Assembly: GCA_018894105.1 (NCBI GenBank)
Contig: CM032129.1
Location: 33,497,468-33,561,467, forward strand
Direction of reading: 5' to 3'
Source: Jacaranda mimosifolia
Taxonomy: Eukaryota > Streptophyta > Magnoliopsida > Lamiales > Bignoniaceae
DNA length: 64,000 nt
In this document: piece after piece, positions 27,089 to 38,943 of the stretch
How the letters are laid out: each line of letters begins with the position of its first letter
Numbering within the stretch: position 1 is the first letter of the stretch
Notes under the pieces: generated by a model
Told to the model about the DNA's origin: nothing
Databases searched by the model: none
Seen by the model: only the letters and a program-made list of their open reading frames with translations
Translations under genes and position numbers: made by a program

Positions 27089-30000
27089 TCATAGGGTTGT
27101 GTGTACTCCTGACTGGTTTGAACAGAGACATGAACAGTCTGGCTCTGTCAAGTCCCGCCGCACAATCCTTTTGTCCCGATTACTCATAAGTTTGATAAGA
27201 GGCAGCTTTAAGGAAACTTGGCGCCATATTTCTTTCACTGTCCCATTGGGATCCTCATACTCAAAGTACCTCTTCACCTGAATTGTATAAGATAATTTTA
27301 GAGATATCCACTTGAAACTGAACTGAGCAATTGAAACTGAAGTGAGCCACTGGACAGGATGTTAATTTTTTTCAAATATTAACAGACAAAAATATAGAGA
27401 AAAAGAAAAGCAATAAAACGGTTTGTTATTCTAGATAGCTCTGACAAATTTCCACAACTAAGTAGAGAACAGAAATACAAAACCTAATGCATGACAACAT
27501 TCCCTAATCCTAGAAGTAAAGATCACAATCTTTAACCGAAGTTGAAAGCACATCCAAACAGCTTGGTTTAAAAATATGATTTAAAGTTGACAACCCAGAT
27601 TTCAGCAAACATTTTTCCTCTTGGGAAGTGCAAAGTAAATCATCACAAGGTAAGACTTAACTCAATTGATCTCAATTTAACAAAACTTTTTCCGTGCTAA
27701 CTAGAAGCTAGCTACTTATGCACTTATTTTACAGTCTGTTCTCTTACTGGTCACCTCCAAAGTCAAACCAGAAATATCTAAGTTGGCAAGTTATCGTAGA
27801 TTCCCTCATTTCTCTATTTCTAAATCGACTCTCCCTCTGAACAACCAATTAATAGTGATCAACATCACTTTTGCTTCCTGGCCTAGTTAAAGGCCGCATA
27901 TCATTTCAATCAGTTCAAGATTCATGTTTTCAACTTCTAACCTAGAAATCCAAAAGTTCAAGGGGAAAAATGAATGTAAATATGAATGGTGACTTCTCCA
28001 AAATATTATTTCAACAAACATATGTAAAAGCAAGCTTTCTGGCATGCACGGTAGGGTTGATCTAGTCAAACATACCTTTTTCAACTCTCTTTGGAACTCC
28101 AAAATCTTGTCTGAACTCACTCTCCGCAGCAATTTAACCAATTTTCCAGGTGTAACGGCAGTGGTGGAATCAACAAAAATGGCAATCTTTCTATAGTCTA
28201 TGACGTCTTCAAAAGGCAACTCAATGTAGTCACTCACAATTACCGGAACACATAAACTCACAATAGCATCAAAAAGTCGGCAAGCTGATGGAGTATCGCC
28301 AGCTGGATGTAAACAAAACCTTGACGTATGCATTCCTTGAGACGCTATACGACGGCTCTCCCTAGACTGTGCCCCATGCTTGATAATAACATCCTGTTCA
28401 TTCTCAAGTACTTGGAAAAGCAAATCTCGAATCTTACCACCCTGCATTTCACAATAAAACCAGCTCATGCATGCACATGTGACCATATAGAACATACATG
28501 GATAAACAAATAATTTTGCAGAAAGCATGTGTTGCAGTGAAAATTTATCCAAAATGAAATGTTTCAGATGCCTAGACCAGTTGCAGATTAGGGGCATTCA
28601 TCCTAGCTTATCTACAAAAGAAGATGCAGGAGATACTTTATATAAGAAAATAACTCATAATATTACTGAATCTAAATATCTTGTCTTTAATCATTCCAAT
28701 TTTTTAAGCATTGAGAACCCTTTTATCATGATGCAAATTTATACAGATGTCTCTTGAAAATATCAAAATTACTAGTAAATAGATTCCCGTACCAGAGGAG
28801 AAGTATAAGAAACAAAGAAATTGCCTTATTTTAAAACTAATTACCATAGACACAAAGAAAAACGGAATTTTAAAGGTTACAAAATATATCCACTCTTGCT
28901 GGAAACAATCTTACCACAGCATTACAAAAAAGAAAAGCAGATCGTTACCTCTTTCCGATACCGATTTCCCATAAAGAAAACAAGGGACTTGCGGTTCTCC
29001 AGTCCAATATCCCCTTTGTATGTATTAATCCGGTGCGAATAGGGAAGAATCACATCCTTCATTAGAGATGCCTGATTGCGTGCCAACCTCCCAAAATCAG
29101 AAACTAATAGCACCCCATTTTTCACCCTATCAATGACCTTGTACAGAGCATTGGGATCCTGACATATAAATACGTGATCCCATCCATTATTCCTCTTCCA
29201 ATACACTTTCTTTTCCAACCATTCCATCAAAGCTTCCTGCATCAGTAAAAAATATGAGCACACTACTGCTTACTTTGTTATCAATAAACCTCGGCAAGGC
29301 AGGAGCATTTTGCTTCTTGAATGAATGTCAAGCAAAAGCAAACATAAGCAATAATAACTCATTTGTTATGCATAGTGATCCAACAAAGTTCAAGAGCATG
29401 GTACAATACACAGGCTAAGCGCTAACATGAAAAAGTTGCTCCTTGGCATATCGCGAGCCTTTAGCTGGACACAATTTCGTGGAATCAATTCTTTCCAAAA
29501 TCAATTATCCAGCAGCCGATGGAAGATAACCATAAATAAGATACTAAGCAAGAGCGGTAATGAGTATTCGAAATTTTGACTTGTATCGTACCTGGGTTTG
29601 CTCATCACTGTAAACAGTCCTATCACGAGAGATGTTCACAGTGGCGGGTCGAATCGGATTGACGACGAGACTCAATGAAGAGAAAAAGGGAACGTAGTAA
29701 ATGTCGGCTTCTTCCGGGTCCGTTGCCCGAGTCACAGCCGAGTCCATCCGTTCCTCGCTCGGAAGATTTAAATCGGAAAATAAATACCACTCGGCAGAGT
29801 GCTGATTCCCAGGGTACTTCAGCAGCGCGTCGTTCCCCACAGCTTCTCCTCCACGCGCCGCCGCATAACTCTCGATCACCCCATATGTAAATCTCCTCGG
29901 CAAATCATACATATATATTTTCACCTTATTAACATCACCATTATCAAGAGAACGAAAGTTGTGATTATTTAAATTGATTGAGGTGTTAGTGCTATAATTG

Positions 30001-30197
30001 GGAGGAGTGTAGGAGAGAAAGGAGTAGAGGGCAAAAAGCGAGAGGAAACAGGCGATGGCAAGAGTAGGTCTTAGGAGAGATCTACGGGGCATCTTTGAAA
30101 GGTTAGCTTTACTGTTTTGGAGCAGTGGTGATGCGGGTGGAGAAGCAAAAGAGGCGGTGGTAAGCGGCGGCGATCTGAGTTTGGGCCGGAGATTCAT
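27089..30197 (-). CDS. ARAD1: ARAD-like exostosin-family (GT47) arabinan glycosyltransferase
   Basis: Four minus-strand exons: 30197-29592, 29236-28949, 28441-28076, 27277-27089. They give 482 residues. A single hydrophobic anchor ([16 protein letters not shown]) makes it a type II Golgi protein. The exostosin domain shows [110 protein letters not shown] and [17 protein letters not shown]. The C-terminus is Cys-rich ([10 protein letters not shown]). ARAD1/ARAD2 are needed for pectic arabinan in the cell wall. The first ATG adds a 35-residue Ser/Pro-rich extension; starting at Met36 (codon 30092-30090, MPRRSLLRP) would give 447 residues, the length I recall for Arabidopsis ARAD1, so the later start may be the true one. 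Confidence 0.92.
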
Positions 30198-30723
30198 TTG
30201 GGACCCAGGGCATTATTGTTATTATTGTTTACGACAATTAAGATGCAGGCAGACTTCGCATAAGGGAGGTGGAGGGGCGCGAAACAGTAAAGACAGAAAG
30301 AGGAAAATCGATCTCAAGGATCAGCACCAGCAGCCCGCCGGTTAATGACTAAATTCTCTTCTGGTCTGAAAGCCAAAGGCTTGCACAGGAGTTGGGGAAA
30401 AACAAATTAAAAAGGAAAACAATTCGAGAAAATAAAAAAGTTAAAATTTATTAGTAATTTAATAAATATAAACAGAGCATATGATTTCTAATAAACTTTT
30501 CTAAACATTTAAACTTCAATTCTAACAACATAATAGTTTTTCCATTCAAAAGTTAAAAATAACATTAACAAAGTACAAAGATATGATATATGAGACTAAA
30601 TTTGATTATTTTTAAATATTTATATTATGGAAAAATTTATATTTTAGGACTAAATAATAGATTTTCCACAAATTTTAGTAGCGGTTATGATTATATTTGT
30701 TCTTTTTTCCCTTCTTCTCCCAT

Positions 30724-31014
30724 CTTTAAGAGTTTTGATTCAGTTAAACTTCATATTTAGCTATAAATTTAATTATTATTGATAGTATAATTTACAGAAT
30801 ATTAAAGATAATACGTTTGATTCAACAATATATCAAATTCAGAACTACTATATATGCAATTGCCTCGTCTTTAAGAGTTTTGATACAATTGAACTTCATA
30901 TTTAGCTATAAATTTGATTATTATTGGTAGTATAATGATGCAGAAGATTAAAGATAATACATTTGATTAAATAATATATCAAATTTAGAATCACTATCTC
31001 CGCAATTGCCTCGT
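30724..31014. repeat. Two diverged tandem copies of a 145-bp unit
   Basis: Copy 1 is 30724-30868 and copy 2 is 30869-31014. Both start CTTTAAGAGTTTTGAT and end GCAATTGCCTCGT, with scattered substitutions and a one-base length difference. They are older than the 125-bp duplication at 15894. Origin unknown. Confidence 0.88.
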
Positions 31015-31169
31015 AACTCAGCCTAAATGTTGTGCCTTATCTTAAAACCCCCTTAACTGTGGTTATGATGATATTTGATTTATTTTATGTTGGAGGTAAT
31101 ATTGGTTAATAAATTAACCATTAAGAATAACATATGGTTAAATTTTAATAGAATTGTTTGATCTTAATT

Positions 31170-31330
31170 AGATGTGAGCAAAATTATTCATTAATTAAAA
31201 AAATTAATTAATCGATCGAACTAAAATCGAATTCATCGAATCGTTTTGTTCAATTTATTTTCTGTTCGATTAATGGCTAATTTTTTAAATTTTCAATTTT
31301 CAGTGCAGCGCGCTTAATTTTTAAAAAGAA
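31170..31330. mobile_element. Degraded MITE-like stretch
   Basis: It begins GATGTGAGCAAAATT, like the outer end of common plant hAT-type MITEs, and continues with alternating AATCGA/TTCGAT motifs in both orientations (ATCGATCGAAC, AATCGAATTC, GTTCGATTAA). No clear opposite end or target duplication is seen. Confidence 0.3.
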
Positions 31331-31674
31331 GTTATTAAAAATTGAGTCAACCAAAACAAAACAAGGTCGTTTTATACTAGAATTTGTAGATCTCATTTCT
31401 TACCCTTAACCTGTTATCCTCACAAATTTACACATTTCTTATTAAGGACTTCATCAGACAACAATTTTACCGACAATGGAAAACTTTCTTAATATGCTGA
31501 GCACAAGTCGCACGCCATCATTGATGCGTTAATACAAATATCCGCCGCCCATCACCGCCACCGCCGCAGAACCACCACCACATTTTAATTTGTTTCTCAT
31601 TCACTTCCAAATATTCTATTCTCGATTTTCAGTCATTTGTGGCTACCGATTTGTGAAAAACAGACCCACGAACG

Positions 31675-32628
31675 ATGGATCTGGTTGCTGAAGAGCTTCA
31701 ATTCTTGAGCATCACCGACATCCTTAAGGAGTCAATTTCCATCCCCAGACAATCTCCTAAAACCTTTTACCTCGTAACGCTGACCCTGATTTTCCCTCTC
31801 TCATTCGCTATCTTAGCTCACTCCCTCTTCACGCATCCTATTCTCTCTCAGCTTCAGTCCGACTCCACTGCTGCCTCCTCCGAATGGTCGAAGCTCTTTA
31901 TTTTCCAATTTTTCTACCTGATATTCCTCTTCGCTTTCTCCCTCCTCTCCACCGCCGCCGTCGTCTTCACTGTCGCCTCGCTGTACACCTCCAAGCCTGT
32001 GACTTTCTCCTCGACCGTCGCCGCCATCCCAAGCGTTTTTAAGCGCCTCTTCATCACCTTTTTATGGGTTTCTCTCTCAATGGTAGTCTATAACATTGTC
32101 TTCTTGGGGTTTCTTGTGCTTCTTATTATTGCTGTGGACACACAGAATGTTTTCTTGTTTCTGTTTTCATTAGTGGTTGTGTTCTTGATGTTCTTGGGAG
32201 TGCATGTTTATATAAGCGCATTGTGGCATCTTGCCAGCGTTGTGTCTGTTCTTGAGCCTGTTTATGGGTTTGCTGCCATGAAGAAGAGTTATGAGTTGTT
32301 GAAGGGGAAGATTGGCATGGGTTTTGTTCTGGTTTTCTGGTACATAACTATTTGCGGGGTGGTCAATTTGCTTTTTGGATCAATTGTGGTCCATGGTGGT
32401 GATGATTACGGGGTGTTGACCAGGATTATGGCGGGTGGGTTCCTTGTCGGCTTGTTGGTGATTGTGAATCTCGTGGGGCTGTTGGTTCAGAGTGTATTTT
32501 ACTATGTCTGCAAAAGTTATCATCATCAGGGAATTGATAAGGGTGCATTGTATGATCATCTTGGTGGATATCTTGGGGAGTATGTACCTCTTAAGAGCAG
32601 CATTCAGATTGAAAACTTGGATGCCTAA
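31675..32628 (+). CDS. Six-helix membrane protein of unknown function (At4g19950/At1g31130-like)
   Basis: A single exon of 317 residues with a good start context (ACGATGG). An N-terminal cytosolic stretch (MDLVAEELQFLSITDILKES) and a conserved PRQSPKTFYL block precede six hydrophobic helices: roughly residues 30-53, 73-103, 124-152, 155-190, 222-245 and 255-286. The tail VCKSYHHQGIDKGALYDHLGGYLGEYVPLK is typical of this plant family. Database records often carry the label polyadenylate-binding protein 1-B-binding protein for relatives; the sequence itself gives no RNA- or PABP-binding feature. No catalytic motif is seen, and I assign no function. The conserved block GFAAMKKSYELLKGK between helices 4 and 5 is the best signature of the family. 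Confidence 0.88.
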   Translation: MDLVAEELQFLSITDILKESISIPRQSPKTFYLVTLTLIFPLSFAILAHSLFTHPILSQLQSDSTAASSEWSKLFIFQFFYLIFLFAFSLLSTAAVVFTVASLYTSKPVTFSSTVAAIPSVFKRLFITFLWVSLSMVVYNIVFLGFLVLLIIAVDTQNVFLFLFSLVVVFLMFLGVHVYISALWHLASVVSVLEPVYGFAAMKKSYELLKGKIGMGFVLVFWYITICGVVNLLFGSIVVHGGDDYGVLTRIMAGGFLVGLLVIVNLVGLLVQSVFYYVCKSYHHQGIDKGALYDHLGGYLGEYVPLKSSIQIENLDA

Positions 32629-34634
32629 TGCAATAGTGACTTGCTAGAAATGGTACATTTCTGTGATTCCTTCAGTTTCAATGTAGAAGGGAAAAATATG
32701 TAAAGGATGAATTTTTGGAACAGGATCTTGTTTGTTGGGATAAAGAATTGAGGTTGTCCTTGGTCTTATTCCTTCTTGTTTATCTGCCTTATTTTAATTT
32801 CTAATCTTTGATGTTTAATGCACTTCGTTTGTTGTATATCTGCTTGACGCCACTTATTATTCTGTTGGATATATTGAGAGTTAACTGTTTAATGCACAAT
32901 CGTGGAAAAAGTTGCAACTTGGCTGTGATGTCTAGGATAAGTTAATAGCATGAATTGTTGTCTTGGAGTTATGATAATTTAGTTTTCAGTAGTTCCACTA
33001 TTTTTGGTTCTTTGCAATTGTTTTGACCAACATTCCAATTGAATGATTTTTGACAGTTAGTTTGGTTGCAAACCTAATAGTATTCTATGGCCAACTTGGC
33101 AATGAGGAAAAATGTAAAGGAGAACTAAAGGGAGGAAAAGGACATGGCTGACCTTGTATTTATTTGTTATGCCAAGGCTAAGACTCGATTTAGAAAGCTG
33201 CATTGGAGGACATGCAAGAAAAACACAAATATTGCAGAGGTAGGGTTGTACCGTGGATGGAGTAATTCAGTTTGTCTTCCTAAAATATCTTGTTATCAAT
33301 TTTTCCTTTTCCTGGGTCTAACATATCTGGCCATTTTCATTGACTCTTATACAATTTAGATTTGGTAAAAGAATGTGGTATCAAATTCCTCATATTAAAT
33401 GGTTTCTGTTATTATAGAATACAAAATCCTATTGTTGTCTGATCAATAGTATTGTGTGCATTATCTTCCTTATGTTCTTTCTGTTCTATTATCTTTGTCT
33501 TTGGGATATATGGAAACCTTACCTCTAGAATCTGGACGTAATTAAGCTGATCATGGGACATACTTCAATTGACCTACATATGACAATTGGATATTAATGG
33601 TCGAATTGTATATATTCCAAATAATATTTGTCAAAGTTACTTATCTTTTTTATACATTGGGATATAGCAAAAGTTTATTGATGTCATATCTGATCATTTT
33701 GGTTCTCAGTTTACTTCGTCTCCTGAAAAGGAAGAAAAAGCACCATTTCTTCACTCCTTGCTGTTATCTTGGCTTTGAGGGGAAAACTGATAGCTTGGTT
33801 TCTATGATAACGTTGTTAAACATATACATTTATCATTGGAAAATGATAAAAGTAAAATCTTCTGCCATTACTATTTTATCTTGGTTCAAATGAGAAAATT
33901 GTAAGGACTCATTTTCACTAAGCACTACTGGTTCAACTAAGACCTCCTCTCTGCTACTAATTTTCATATTCTTGGTTGGTGTCTTTTATATTTGCTTTTT
34001 ACTTGAGTACCATCGAGGACCTTCACTAACTGTGTGTTAAACTAACTGTAAATTCGTTTTCAATCAATTGGTTCCAAGAATCATTGATGTGTGTAGTAGG
34101 TCTGTCTGAGGCTCTAGCTAGCTTTTTTTGTTTTAATGTTCAATAGTGAAGTGCACTGATGGACATGATTCAGAAGAAACCAAGAGAGGAACTGGAGCCA
34201 TCCATCTTTTCAGGAAACTGCTATAACTACGTGAGTCAACTAAACAAGGGATGCAGTTGAGGTTCTGATGGTGAGGGATGTTGATCCACCTTATGGAGTT
34301 GGTAATTGGTTTACATCCTTGAAATAGTAGATATGGCATAGCTCTTTATATAAGTAATGTGGATACTTTCTCAAAGTTTATCATAGCAGCAAGAAAGGAT
34401 GCTTGTTTGGCTGATTGTGCCAAATGTATGTACAAGTGGACCTATGATGGACAAGTTATGAGTAGGTTCTAAAAGAGTTGGTTAACAGGATGAGCAATAG
34501 ATCAAGAATTTGTTGGAACCTGATAGGCTGCCTAGAATACTTTAGGTAATGAAAATTCTGTCTATTAAGTGGTGGATCTTTCTTGGTTCATCGGCTTCAA
34601 CTTTCGTGTCATGGTAAGGATGATGGGAAGGGAA

Positions 34635-34676
<42 letters not shown>

Positions 34677-35174
34677 CAAGAGTTGTAAGAACTGTCACTT
34701 TCGCTTGGTGCTACTTTTGGCTTTTTTAAGGGAAAAAGGGTAGGGGGTGGGTTAAATTATTCAGGACAAGTGTGCGATGGCAGATTTAATTTGCTAATGG
34801 AGGCGTGGAAGTGATTTGTGGTTTAACTATGTCATTGGTCACGACCGAACCCGCCAATGATAAATTTGAAGCATGGAAATGAAACAGTTACCAGTGGGAC
34901 CTCTGTGGTTTTATCAAGCACTTAGCATGTGCTGTGCTGGTATGGGCTTCTAACGTACAGGTCTTGTGTGTGTTTTCCTCTCAACCAATCTTATGCTTGT
35001 GAAAAAATCAGTCGGTATTTTAATCTAATGCAACTTTTTTAAGTCCATGCATAATTAATTCTCATGGGGAATATATTCTATCTCAAAACTATCATATGTT
35101 ACAAGCGCGCACCTTCCCACAAAACTTGAATTATCTATAATAAGAAAACGTAAAATGATTTAGTTTAGATTCTT
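32629..35174. other. 3' flank of the membrane-protein gene and intergenic sequence
   Basis: The first few hundred bases should be the 3' UTR. Beyond that I see no conserved coding sequence; ORFs at 33144-33359, 33597-33893 and 34133-34339 (-) have no recognisable domain. A (GT)17 microsatellite lies at 34639-34672. Confidence 0.5.
34639..34672. repeat. (GT)17 microsatellite
   Basis: Seventeen perfect GT units in intergenic sequence. Confidence 0.95.
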
Positions 35175-35315
35175 TATTTTAATACATTTTTTATTTTTTA
35201 TTTTATTACGTGATGTATGATACGTGTATTAAATATTTTTTTATAAAAATAATTGATTGATAATTAAATACACTTGATATACATCACGAGATGAAATATG
35301 AAATAAAATAAATAA
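35175..35315. mobile_element. Palindromic foldback, candidate MITE
   Basis: Arms at about 35206-35236 and 35262-35291 are imperfect inverted repeats sharing CGTGATGTAT and GTGTATT cores around a loop of about 25 nt. AT-rich pairing (TATTTTATT type) extends outward on both sides. It directly abuts the Tourist-like element on its right. Confidence 0.5.
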
Positions 35316-35327
35316 TCAATACCATAA

Positions 35328-35756
35328 GGACATGTTTGGATATATAGATGGAATTAATAAAATTATAATGATATGGTGAGATTATATTGTTGAAGATAAT
35401 ATAATACTGTGTTTGGTGATTATGATTACACATTTTTAGATATGCATATATTTTATTAATCTCTTGTTTGGATATATGGATTAAATAATTAAGCTAGTGA
35501 ATTTACTAAAATACCTATTATAATGCCCAATTTTATGAATTTGAATGGGTATAATTGTCATAAGATTAATTTTTTATTTCTCCCACTAATTTGGACTATA
35601 CAATCTCATCTCAAGTGGTGGGATTAACTATTAATGGAATTAAGAATTGTAAACCGTATTTTGTATCAATTTTAAATTTTTATTATTATATTCAAATACT
35701 TGACACAACTTGATAAAATTATTTATCAAGCTATGTCCAAGAAACCAAATATGTCC
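35328..35756. mobile_element. Tourist-like MITE (PIF/Harbinger type)
   Basis: The element begins GGACATGTTTGG and ends in the near-perfect inverted form CCAAATATGTCC (one mismatch in 12). It is flanked on both sides by TAA (35325-35327 and 35757-35759), the three-base target duplication typical of Tourist/PIF-Harbinger elements. It is 429 bp long, AT-rich and without an ORF. A subterminal TTTGGATATAT motif recurs internally near 35466. Confidence 0.75.
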
Positions 35757-35759
35757 TAA

Positions 35760-38700
35760 CAGAACAACGAAATTGACCTTATTTTCGGTAAGGAAATAAG
35801 TATGTATGGCAGCCAGTCCACCAAAGGACGTTTCTTTGAGACAAAAATCAAACGACTGCCACCCTCCCATTTTTGTCATGTCAACTTGTAAAATCAACTG
35901 GCGGGCCCCAGCTTTTCAGTTTTCATGAGCAATAGCGCCGCTGAGTAATTTCCCTGCAATTTCACAAGTTATGCAATATGAAAAAAAAAAATTTAAATCT
36001 CCTAACACACACACACACACTCTCTAGCCGCAAGTGATCATTTGGAAGCCGAAGTATATATTAATTTTCTCCATTAGTTATATAGAATCTCTGTTTCGAC
36101 TTTGAAATCTAAACAGCCAGCCAGACAGGACTTGACAAGTTGTTTGGACTGAAATTCAAATTTTGTTATAGTTAGATGGGCAAATCTCTGTTGATATATG
36201 CGCTTAGCTGTCATCATAGTCAAGTCACATCTCAATTGGAATATGTTTTGGGATATTCTTTTTTGTAATATTCCTTCCAAAAACTACCTATTTTCTCTAA
36301 CATATCCCATGTTTAAACATGTCTTGAATTATAATTTTCTGAGTTAGCTAGCTAATCTTCTTTTTAGGCCACCCAAGTTGGGTTTCTATAAATGGAAAAT
36401 TAGCAACTGATTTCGTGATTTGTGCTATTAATACGCATGTTGCGAGTGTAAGAAAAGGGGGATCTGAAATTTGGGATTATCTGATCACATGTTGTCCCAA
36501 CCAAATGTCCACCACTTATGCGCAATCTTACACAATATATATTGGCCCCAGCTCCAACCCCAGCACACTGCACATCCACCACATTCATTCTTATCATTTA
36601 TTTTCTGACGTCCACGTCTTAATCCATGTCCTAACAAATGTTAGAGATTATTCATGGGTTTCTTGAACCTTTCCCCATCAAACATATATAACGTCGATTT
36701 ATATGTAATTATGTATATACATAAAACTTGTAACCAATTTTATGTTTCTAAGCATACGCCTCTAAATTCGACCATTTTATATGAATTACGTTTATTTATA
36801 TATTTATTTATTCTAATTTGAAAGATTACCCTACATTTACCATTTATTAATTTAGAAACTAACTTGATAGCGAAAGAAGTCGGAAAATGTAAAAAACAAA
36901 AAACAACAAACAGAGAAATGTCATGCGACCATCATATGTGATGTAATTTGGCACGTAGAATATAGAATAATAATAATAATAAAAGAACAACAATAATGTA
37001 CAACTGACATAACGCAATATAAATAATTATAGAATATAGGAATATATCAAAATAATTATAATAATCTCAAAACGACACACACTCAATAAATTGCTATTGT
37101 CTTCATCTTACAAATTGACCCACATAACCTTTCCCCTGATCGTACCAATCTCTTCATCTTTAACTAATTAATTAATTATTAGTCCCAGTGGGGCGTGGGG
37201 TATATGAACTTAATACTACTATTGTAACAATGTCAAAACAGCCGTCAGTTTTGCTTTTGCTACAGTCGTGTCTCTGTACACCCTGCATCGAAAGTTATAC
37301 GCACCATTGTAAAGTAAGAACCGGCTAAAATTAAACACGCAAAAACTCAGGAATGTTTGGTTATGTATTTTTGTGTGATTTTATTATGTATTTTGAAAGA
37401 ATAAATTATTGAAAAATGTAAAAGTTGTGTTTTGTTATATTTGTTTATATTTTGGGGGATATATTTTTTATTATAGTAGTCAAATTAATATTTTTTTGTT
37501 GAATTTTTTGGATGAAAATGAAAATGAGTGATTTTTTTATTCTTAAAATAATAATAAAATATATAAGATGTATATATATTGAAAAATGAAAGTTTTGAAG
37601 AAAAAATGAGGATACGTTGAGTTATATTTCGAGCAAACAAGAAATTTAGGCCAAAATACCAAATGTAAGTAGATTTTGGAATTTGAATATCGAATTGTGT
37701 TTTTCCCCGATCCGATTACTATCGTGGGCTTTACGCAATTGATCGGATTTCTATTACTTAGTCGGAAAGATATGTGGCCCAAGTCTGGCTGAGAAAAAGT
37801 TATAGGCGTAAAATAAAAAAATAAGTTGATGAAACCTATATGCTGATGATCACGATTTCAATAATCATACAAGTTATTTGGATGAGAAGCTGTTTCAATC
37901 TGTCGGGGTCTCAACCAAGGCTCAGGTTGTTGCGAAGGTTACCTTTACCTTATTAGTAAAATACTAAAGAAAATAGATAAATGGGTGGATGGCGAAATGG
38001 GTTTTGGAATTTATGTTATGGAAAAAATATAACTAAACATTCCCTCAATGTTTTAGTATCTGTATCATGATTATAGTAACCAACAAGATTAATAATTCAA
38101 TAGCGTGGCTTTCTTATTAAATAAGCTTTGACTTATGTGTCCAAGAGAAAAAAATAACAACAAACTCTGCCGAAGAAACACAAGGCGCTCACTCTCTCCC
38201 CGTCGTTCTCGTGTCCCGGCAATGATAGAGAAGGAAGGCGACAGATTTTAGTGAGAGAAACCTCTGTTTGTTCTCAGAATATTTACTTTGTGGAAGCTTG
38301 TTCAGAAAAGGAGAGAAAAGAGAAAAAATTTTAAGAAAAGAAGCAAGCGTTTTATGCTTCTTGAAACCTGAAATGTCTGCACGTCGCACATGTAACTGAA
38401 TACTGCCTTTCTCTGTCGATGCATATCTTATTCGGAATCAAGAATTGTGTTTTGCTCGCTGAGGTCGAAGTTTGAGATCCCAGTTGAATTTTGTGAGGTG
38501 AGCTAGCTTCAAGATTTTGCATGTGAGGCAGCTTGGGAAGTTGAGTTTCACTTGCATAGGTGTGCAGAAGACATTGAAGTTTAGAAGTTGTTGGTGAAAT
38601 TCTGTGTTTCTGATTGGTTCTTGGTTAGGTGGTTATGTGGCTGATATTCAGTTGACCCCACTGTAGAATTCCTTTGCCAGCTATTTGATTAATAATCAAG
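35760..38700. other. Intergenic region and upstream part of the KUP promoter
   Basis: AT-rich sequence with no recognisable gene. A stretch at about 37350-37660 has weak end similarity of the TGTTTGG type but no target duplication. The KUP transcript probably starts after about 38200. Confidence 0.5.
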
Positions 38701-38910
38701 TCCATTTTTTGGTTTATTGCTGTCTTCTTGTACCCAAATTCGCTTATTCGGGTTCCTTTTTCTCGCTCCAACATTACTTTTTGGATTGTATTGAGTTTTC
38801 AGTTGCTGAATCGGATTCTTGATATTTAGAGATTTGAATTTATTATTTTTGTTCCGGATTCTTGATAGCTGGAGATTGGTTTTCATCAATTTTGGGGGTT
38901 GAACAGTTGA

Positions 38911-38931
38911 ATGAATTATTTTGAACTTTAA
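38911..38931 (+). promoter_or_regulatory. Short uORF upstream of the KUP start
   Basis: An ATG opens a six-codon reading frame (MNYFEL) that stops 12 nt before the KUP ATG at 38944. It lies in the leader if the last leader exon begins at the GAACAG acceptor near 38906, or if the leader is unspliced. Confidence 0.4.
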
Positions 38932-38943
38932 GACTAAAAAAAG

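Larger units (their letters stand above)
30198..31674. other. Divergent intergenic region between the ARAD-like gene and the membrane-protein gene
   Basis: This AT-rich 1.5 kb must hold both promoters. It also holds a two-copy 145-bp tandem repeat (30724-31014) and a degraded element-like stretch (31170-31330). The ORF at 30055-30345 overlaps the ARAD-like first exon on the other strand and is judged spurious. Confidence 0.6.

Noticed and set aside
37350..37660. Second Tourist-like MITE
   Set aside because: Terminal similarity is limited to a few bases and no target duplication is visible.
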